Assembly: GCA_947561715.1 (NCBI GenBank)
Contig: OX387204.1
Coordinates: forward strand, 2,609,001-2,673,000
Source: Ascidia mentula
Taxonomy: Eukaryota; Chordata; Ascidiacea; Phlebobranchia; Ascidiidae
Direction: 5' to 3'
DNA: 64,000 bases
Every line of letters begins with the position of its first letter. The first letter of the stretch is position 1. Shown here in pieces: positions 62,701 to 64,000 of this stretch. The notes under the pieces were generated by a model. It did no database searches. It saw nothing but the letters and a program-made list of their open reading frames with translations, and was not told where the DNA came from. A program made the position numbers and the translations under genes.

Positions 62701-63787
62701 TGCAAGGTTTTATCTCAGGAAAACTGGTTACGTAACAATTTGGAACAGGGTTCAAACAGTGTTTTATTATATAAATTCGCAATACGAAATATTTAATATA
62801 TTTTTTTTTAATCTAACCAGAATATTATAAAACAAAAAAACAAAAATATTAAAAGCAGTTTGTAATACAGCAAACTTCTTCAGTGGGAATCGTAACGGGA
62901 AAAGGTTAAGAGGGATTGGGATGGATAAATCTGACTACATGAACACGGAAATCGAAATTAAACTTCAGCTTATAGACTTACTTGTGTATTGGATAATCTC
63001 CGAAACTTTACTTTCCGTGTTCGGGTTCCAAGCTTTCATCAGAATTCGGTACGGAGTGTTGGCTGTGAGGAACTCAAACACCTTGGATGGTTTGTCCGAT
63101 CTTTCTCGTAATGTTTCGGGAATTCTCGGGTATATCACCTTAGCCAACCTAAAATCATTCAATTTATTGTGTTTGAATGGAAAAGAATATACACCCAGGA
63201 ACTCCAAAGGCAATATTCATTACTTCTGAGAATAAAGCGATTGGCCCATATTGTTGAAAACATTAACATGTTTTATATATTCAAAACGTTTCGGCTAGAA
63301 CTTATGCCGTCATCTAACTTGAAAATGACGCGGCTGGTCTGGCTCCAGGATTATATGATACATGACGTCACCATCCACGCGAGCCTTATCAACAATCTGT
63401 GATGTCATCAGGTCAGCCCCATATATTCCTGGAGCTATGGGCCAGTCTTTTTATTTTCAGAATTATGAGTAAATCCGTTAATAGTGTTCATAATATTAAT
63501 TAAATTGGTGACAAAGTCAGCAGTCTCGTCCCGCGGTCTACTGGCACACCGGCTGAGAAGCACTATAGGATGAATTTATCCAATACCCAGTTAACCTCGA
63601 CCTAAGTGATCTACAGGAAATTATCTGTAACACTTTACGCAAGAGCAAGAAAAAGGGAAGTTTTCGAATTGATAGCAAGCTGCTGGGTCATACTTGAAAG
63701 ATTGCCGTCCTTCTACGTCAGACCACGTGAGATGAATTGTCGAATCTGTGACGTCAACCACGGTAAAGTTTGCTGGAACAGGAAGTT
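30061..63787 (-). CDS. Polycystin-1-like receptor-channel (PKD1-like), 3' part, about 59 exons
   Basis: A minus-strand exon chain runs right to left with consistent splice signals and domain content. The stop TGA is at 30063-30061. Domains in order: about seven FN3 repeats (57088-63787), apple/PAN (55843-56060), PKD (54022-55470), REJ (46826-53679) split by a second apple/PAN (47993-50232), Thr-rich linker, GPS (41448-42276), PLAT (40845-41179), 11 predicted helices in all, and a polycystin channel (32821-37209). PKD1-family proteins are large membrane receptors, often ciliary or on sperm, that pair with PKD2-type channels (family knowledge). FN3 repeats and two apple domains are not in human PKD1, PKD1L1-3 or PKDREJ as I recall them, so I give no symbol. 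The N-terminus and promoter are off the window. Several ribozyme retroelements and the PSME3 gene sit in its introns. Confidence 0.92.
30785..30965. repeat. Single diverged satellite monomer in last polycystin intron
   Basis: The order of blocks is that of the 19553-23391 unit: GGGCCGACACAAAAATTTCCGG, then GAATATT, CAAACCGGTTGGAGC, TTTCAGCAACC, GAACCTCTAAATCGG, and TTTTTGAAGAAAACACC. Only part of the CCGG motifs remain. It lies about 7 kb from the array and right upstream of the ribozyme element at 30982. Confidence 0.75.
30982..31196 (+). mobile_element. Hammerhead-carrying SINE-like retroelement, full-length-like
   Basis: Begins CGGCCAATCG, includes an 11-bp hairpin stem (CGTCTATGTTG at 30990-31000 with its complement at 31022-31032) around GGTACC sites, then the ribozyme (31109-31163) and the tail ATTATGGCTCTTTTGCACATA. 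Flanks AGATTTCAACTT and AGACTTCAATTT (10 of 12 identical) may be an old target duplication. It is antisense to the polycystin gene, in its last intron. Confidence 0.65.
31109..31163 (+). ncRNA. Type I hammerhead ribozyme, intact core
   Basis: Stem I AGCTGCA (31109-31115) pairs perfectly with TGCAGCT (31157-31163). Core CTGATGA is at 31116-31122, stem II GACC-ATACA-GGTC at 31123-31135, GAAA from 31136, stem III ACAG/CTGT closing a 9-nt loop, and the cleavage-site C at 31156. All invariant residues are present; stem III has 4 bp, one more than in the copy at 18192. Confidence 0.9.
32821..37209 (-). CDS. Polycystin-like: polycystin channel domain (S1-S6)
   Basis: Exons: 36956-37209 (basic linker then S1 YFFYIMVLLFLCHGTRDS), 36163-36324 (FWRFVRHTVLPNLYSNEWYN, VGPARLRQLRL), 35431-35684 (extracellular TOP domain, PGGGYSAELG), 34757-35014 (DHQTRAVFTEFTAYNPNVNL), 34355-34553 (S2-S3, WDFFDVMITC), 33590-33810 (S4-S5, FGIVRFLKLLRFNRKTGM), 33146-33225 (pore region DFRNIVTTVETMFSTMM), 32821-33060 (S6, FVILNVLIAIINESY). 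These match the PKD_channel family closely. S4 keeps two to three basic residues. The pore filter lacks the acidic residues of PKD2 in this stretch, so a PKD1-type subunit pairing with PKD2 is plausible (inference). Confidence 0.93.
35220..35290 (+). ncRNA. Decayed hammerhead ribozyme copy
   Basis: The 3' half is well kept: GACC-TATTG-GGTC-GAAA-CAGTGGCC-CTGTC at about 35244-35273. The CTGATGA core is replaced by CTAAAAAGA and stem I no longer pairs well, so it should be inactive. It lies in a polycystin intron (35015-35430). Confidence 0.65.
36646..36692 (-). ncRNA. Hammerhead ribozyme remnant, core mutated
   Basis: On the minus strand GGTC-GAAA-CAGTGGCCATCTGTC-TGCAGCT is intact, but the CTGATGA core reads CCTTTGA, losing the invariant G5, and stem I lacks its 5' strand. 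It should be inactive. It is sense to the polycystin gene. Confidence 0.7.
36773..36824 (+). ncRNA. Type I hammerhead ribozyme, intact core
   Basis: Stem I AGTTGCA (36773-36779) pairs with TGCAGCT (36818-36824) with one U-G wobble. Core CTGATGA at 36780-36786; stem II GACC-TTTT-AGTC at 36787-36798, three pairs plus a C-A mismatch; GAAA from 36799; stem III ACAG/CTGT with loop TGGCCAT; cleavage-site C at 36817. It is antisense to the polycystin gene. Activity may be lower than the copy at 31109 because stem II is weaker. Confidence 0.85.
37562..40357 (-). CDS. Polycystin-like: membrane helices 2-5 and loops
   Basis: Exons: 40198-40357 (FICDEWLAVDHGDGKVDRIL), 39770-39930, 39214-39383, 38240-38465, 37904-37994, 37562-37691. 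Helices: CICLLFVTMIANAMFF, LQLWTSFCSTLMVVPITTTI, WVVYIAWFLTWVAVILSGFF, and SFWQSVLIVQPI followed by VIILAMFVAAV. The blocks WLAVD.GDG.VDR, RMQRLSC and EWGREKANRWLA are characteristic of the PKD1 family between PLAT and channel. The start of exon 38240-38465 (acceptor at 38466) is the least certain border. Intron 38466-39213 holds a composite retroelement with a tRNA-like segment. Confidence 0.85.
38743..39063. mobile_element. Composite retroelement with tRNA-like segment, 13-bp TSD
   Basis: The direct repeat TTTTCTGCATCAA (38730-38742 and 39064-39076) flanks the insert. Inside are a block related to the 57695-57866 element (GGCATTGCAGCCAAGCTGAATC), a tRNA-like unit on the minus strand (38832-38904), and near the right end a 17-bp perfect inverted repeat (39012-39028 with 39049-39065). 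The right arm of that hairpin runs 2 bp into the duplication. No coding frame. A composite SINE has been described in Ciona; I cannot say from memory whether this is that family. Confidence 0.65.
38832..38904 (-). tRNA. tRNA-like sequence, apparent anticodon GGU (Thr); probably SINE-derived or pseudogene
   Basis: The minus strand folds as a cloverleaf: acceptor GCTCCTG/CGGGAGC, D arm GCTC-AGTTGGTA-GAGC, anticodon arm TGGGC-CTGGTTA-GCCCG, T arm GTGAG-TTCAAAC-CTCAC. A box and B box look intact, and TTTTT follows within about 5 nt. Oddities: two bases rather than one lie between D and anticodon stems, and anticodon GGU is rarely used for eukaryotic tRNA-Thr. It lies in a repeat flanked by a target duplication. 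A working gene is possible but less likely than a retroposed copy. Confidence 0.55.
40845..41179 (-). CDS. Polycystin-like: PLAT/LH2 domain
   Basis: One exon of 335 bp encodes YQVTVFTGHGRYAATTSKV, then FGANGKSRVRQL, FARSSVVHFLI, DLGELTHAHVWHDNSGKGENR and SWYLDQVVV. This is the PLAT (polycystin-1, lipoxygenase, alpha-toxin) beta-sandwich found just inside TM1 of all polycystin-1-like proteins. It sits at the membrane and binds lipids or regulators in PKD1 (family knowledge). The WHDNSG..... SWYL.QV pattern is the most conserved part. The exon is unbroken, with an acceptor at 41180 and donor at 40844. Confidence 0.93.
41448..42276 (-). CDS. Polycystin-like: GPS autoproteolysis motif and TM1
   Basis: Exon 42125-42276 ends with C-x2-FD-x5-SW-x3-GC, and exon 41448-41684 continues with ECICSKLSATSVFSAEFFVP, the second half of a GPS. 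The four Cys and the Trp expected of the motif are present. The usual HL-T/S cleavage tripeptide reads KLS here, so the His general base is replaced by Lys. A hydrophobic segment, FSTVISFIILYVIMLVW, follows as TM1, then basic residues. In other family members the GPS self-cleaves during ER maturation; whether this one does is open. Confidence 0.85.
42125..46455 (-). CDS. Polycystin-like: Thr-rich linker and pre-GPS (GAIN-like) region
   Basis: Exons: 46267-46455, 45880-46011, 45554-45679, 45087-45252, 44530-44649, 44096-44230, 43653-43785, 43240-43408, 42702-42883, 42125-42276. The first encodes a Thr/Ala-rich, likely O-glycosylated stretch (TTTQAWTTTQAPTTVAVTT). Following exons resemble the helical and beta part that precedes GPS in polycystins (LRSDVVTALSAATSGM, EGEPPVDVSS, DEKPGIGVSIPN). 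Two exons contain dibasic runs that look like furin sites: KRRVRRSALG (45087-45252) and RVRRRRSVGM (42125-42276). The last exon ends at FDQKKKSWARGGCR, the first half of the GPS. Confidence 0.78.
43920..43968 (+). ncRNA. Possible hammerhead fossil
   Basis: AGCTGCACTGATAA followed by GATTGAAACA and a TTCATCTGT segment matches the order of ribozyme parts, but G8 is A, stem II is gone and stem I lacks its partner. Considered a decayed copy or chance match. Confidence 0.3.
46826..53679 (-). CDS. Polycystin-like: REJ module interrupted by a second apple/PAN domain
   Basis: REJ exons: 53559-53679, 53068-53264, 52647-52787, 51941-52147, 51271-51440, 50556-50763, then 47623-47791, 47339-47438 and 46826-46955. 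Landmarks are SPLVAQI after a LPLGLYRVSVAITV-type strand, SYDPD with LSYNWFC, CAENCKTKMNP and ICYNC, NLPPYGGEC, and ECRNWKDEG. Between NLPPYGGECTTAASIG and VIFECRNWKDE sit two exons (50117-50232 and 47993-48149) encoding an apple/PAN-like unit with KCSQHCCLTR, VFMCLSISFD and SQCLLFDHN. The REJ module was first named for sea urchin receptor for egg jelly and is shared by PKD1, PKDREJ and relatives. The interrupted arrangement is deduced from exon order and should be confirmed on cDNA. Confidence 0.82.
48461..48475 (+). promoter_or_regulatory. Unpaired 3' splice site upstream of PSME3 start
   Basis: TTTTGTCAACAATCCAG ends at 48475 and leaves 29 bases before the ATG at 48505. In tunicates with spliced-leader trans-splicing such a site can receive the leader. 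A cis-spliced non-coding exon is the alternative. Confidence 0.35.
48505..49713 (+). CDS. PSME3: Proteasome activator PA28-gamma (REG-gamma)
   Basis: Exon 1 is 48505-49020 (172 codons), exon 2 is 49375-49713 (stop TGA), joined in phase 0 for 284 residues; human PSME3 is about 254. Matches to PA28 include MEVLKPELRAVTECCNTVRA, WVQLQ, then QDGNNFGVEVQ (the activation-loop region, DGNNFG kept), YHLTRADLASKYAKNTG, DYRRAIEELDSKE and RLIAREVRNSCVTLLDTIVK. PA28-gamma forms a ring that caps the 20S proteasome in the nucleus and opens its gate without ATP (family knowledge). Residues about 74-137 form a Ser/Asp/Lys-rich linker with a strong nuclear-import-like run, PRKRLKKEFFKRK. A 3' splice site at 48475 lies 30 bp upstream of the start with no obvious donor, so the gene may be trans-spliced or have an upstream non-coding exon. 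PA28 alpha/beta lack this basic linker, so gamma is preferred. Confidence 0.93.
49836..49956. mobile_element. Ribozyme retroelement with inverted 5' part and 14-bp TSD
   Basis: TATGTGAGGTGAGT is duplicated at 49822-49835 and 49957-49970. The left part, read on the minus strand, ends with the ribozyme core CTGATGAGACCTTACAGGTC and GAAACAG; the right part on the plus strand is the family tail TTTGCAATAATATGGC, T-run, GCACATA. The ribozyme lacks its cleavage site, the 3' strand of stem III and of stem I, lost at the junction, so it cannot self-cleave. Confidence 0.82.
50785..50860 (+). mobile_element. 5'-truncated ribozyme retroelement, 13-bp TSD
   Basis: CAAAGGTAAGGAA is duplicated exactly at 50772-50784 and 50861-50873. 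The 76-bp insert starts inside stem II (GACCTTTTAGGTCGAAACAG), runs through the cleavage-site region and ends with the tail variant TTGGCTCCACATTGCTTAT, which defines the element's 3' end. It lies 8 bp outside polycystin exon 50556-50763, in the intron on the acceptor side. Confidence 0.82.
51661..51802. mobile_element. Foldback element
   Basis: Arms at about 51661-51714 and 51749-51802 are near-complementary over more than 50 bp, sharing GGGTCCACACTCACGCTTTG and CTTTGTTTGTTTCA. The 34-bp centre is CG-rich (GTACGCCCGCACGCCGGCG). It lies in a polycystin intron (51441-51940). No target duplication was identified. Confidence 0.75.
54022..56060 (-). CDS. Polycystin-like: first apple/PAN module and PKD domain
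   Basis: Exon 55843-56060 encodes a Cys-rich apple/PAN-like module with ECLQICCEERSFQCLSVSVH and ACLLYEEDR; the pattern C..C....FQC.S....C.LY is typical of the family and suggests carbohydrate or protein binding. Exons 55357-55470, 54570-54742 and 54022-54163 then form a PKD domain: the centre carries the hallmark WDFGDG, and the end carries FEVIVNVSD. PKD domains are Ig-like beta sandwiches found in polycystin ectodomains. The PKD exon also has four extra Cys (GCVHWDFGDG, NCSHFC, NCTV), perhaps a disulfide-bonded loop. The apple module next to a PKD domain is unusual. Confidence 0.82.
54939..55290. mobile_element. Retroelement with 43-bp inverted repeats and 12-bp TSD
   Basis: A perfect 43-bp inverted repeat links 54939-54981 with 55210-55252. 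The 12-mer AAATTACAACGT is repeated at 54927-54938 and 55291-55302. The interior has AGCTTTCGCGAG and CTCGCTTCTTCAGG, a CGCGAGAT/ATCTCGC hairpin reminiscent of the ends of Penelope-like elements. No open reading frame of note. Polycystin intron 54743-55356. Confidence 0.65.
56659..56867. mobile_element. hAT-like MITE with 8-bp TSD
   Basis: The ends are CAGTGATTTGTGGTTGCG on the plus strand and, on the minus strand, CAGTGTTTCCCAAAGGGTGG. Both are followed by GTACC/GGCACGCG motifs typical of hAT ends. Flanking octamers are TTCTAGGT (56651-56658) and TTCTATGT (56868-56875), 7 of 8 identical. A minus-strand open stretch inside it at 56680-56736 resembles an exon but is explained by the element. 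Confidence 0.7.
57088..63787 (-). CDS. Polycystin-like: fibronectin type III repeat block
   Basis: Exons: 63694-63787, 62982-63148, 62568-62661, 62140-62256, 61472-61746, 60871-61043, 60517-60620, 60265-60380, 59559-59716, 59155-59290, 58714-58829, 58291-58432, 58057-58208, 57557-57663, 57088-57225. Each FN3 starts with a proline-rich lead (ELPVPANFTVVDVTDSTIHL, ELPRPQQVVVREVSNSRLRI, ELEKPRSVEVKDV, ELQTPTNFSIPDL, ELPSPRNVTLV), has a core Trp (TW, RW, KW or EW) and, in the next exon, an L.P/Y motif (LTANTPYRI, LEPSVKYKVF, LHPNTNYTI, LHPASFYKV). Most repeats are two exons, split at the same place. The second repeat has a large insertion. The last, 57088-57225, has an acidic loop GGEEEDYDDG. No transmembrane segment occurs here, as expected for an ectodomain. 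Confidence 0.88.
57695..57866. mobile_element. SINE-like element with terminal hairpin, 13-bp TSD
   Basis: TTCATTTGGGGTT is duplicated exactly at 57682-57694 and 57867-57879. Inside, a 21-bp perfect inverted repeat links 57789-57809 and 57847-57867. Blocks CTTGGCGATCACAGC and GCAATGCAGCCCAGCTGGAT are shared with the fragment at 17829-17945 and in part with 38743-39063. The insert starts within 20 bp of the splice acceptor of polycystin exon 57557-57663. Confidence 0.75.
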
Positions 63788-64000
63788 CTGCAACAAAAAC
63801 ATAATTATTTGCTTTGAACCTCGCCGCATGGCAGACCAAAGGGTCGTGGTTGAATATAACCTACGTTAATTTACCAGAAGTTTTTTTTTAGTTATTTAAC
63901 AATATAGTTGATCAGTTATCGTAGATTCCACCTTGCCTGGCAGCAACAGCAACATGGTAATTATTTATTATTGTTGTCGGTCTTAATTTGTTTGAAACGA
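63788..64000. other. Polycystin intron reaching the window edge
   Basis: The acceptor for exon 63694-63787 is at 63788-63790 (CAG on the minus strand). Nothing beyond it reads as a further exon, so the upstream exons must lie outside. Confidence 0.5.

Noticed and set aside
63240..63440. Imperfect inverted repeat with AAACGTTTCGGCTAG motif
   Set aside because: Looks like a decayed retroelement end, but boundaries and duplication could not be fixed.

Overview
The window looks like nuclear DNA from an ascidian tunicate, most likely a Ciona species. Genes are split into many short exons (about 60-560 bp) with GT-AG introns, the DNA is AT-rich, and introns are full of small repeats. An exact 16-base match to the Ciona spliced leader as I remember it lies at 25069-25084 on the minus strand. 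There are no bacterial-style genes or operons.

Layout. (1) 1-19034, plus strand: the 3' part of a TMEM131 gene, 32 visible exons whose phases join into one open frame of about 1674 codons; the 5' end is off the window. (2) About 19550-23390: a satellite array of roughly 21 units of about 187 bp, starting about 500 bp after the TMEM131 stop. (3) 23400-30060: intergenic DNA with hAT-like and other repeats, a minisatellite and the spliced-leader match; I see no convincing gene. (4) 30061-63787, minus strand: a large polycystin-1-like gene, about 59 exons visible, 5' end off the window. Its domain order is FN3 repeats, apple/PAN, PKD, REJ interrupted by a second apple/PAN, Thr-rich linker, GPS, TM1, PLAT, further TM helices, polycystin channel and a coiled-coil tail. 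(5) 48505-49713, plus strand: a two-exon PA28-gamma (PSME3) gene nested in one polycystin intron.

The most interesting system is a family of short retroelements that carry a type I hammerhead self-cleaving ribozyme. Three copies keep the catalytic core and all three stems (18192-18240, 31109-31163, 36773-36824). Others are decayed, truncated or rearranged. Several are flanked by 13-14 bp target-site duplications, and two show internal inversions like those left by twin priming. One intact ribozyme lies in sense orientation inside a TMEM131 intron. A second theme is the satellite, whose CCGG motifs are spaced at near-multiples of the DNA helical repeat.

The three protein genes have unrelated roles: collagen and secretory trafficking (TMEM131), a membrane receptor-channel (polycystin) and nuclear proteasome activation (PSME3). 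TMEM131 and the polycystin gene converge on the satellite region. All exon limits come from reading splice signals and reading frame by eye; no alignment or transcript was available.
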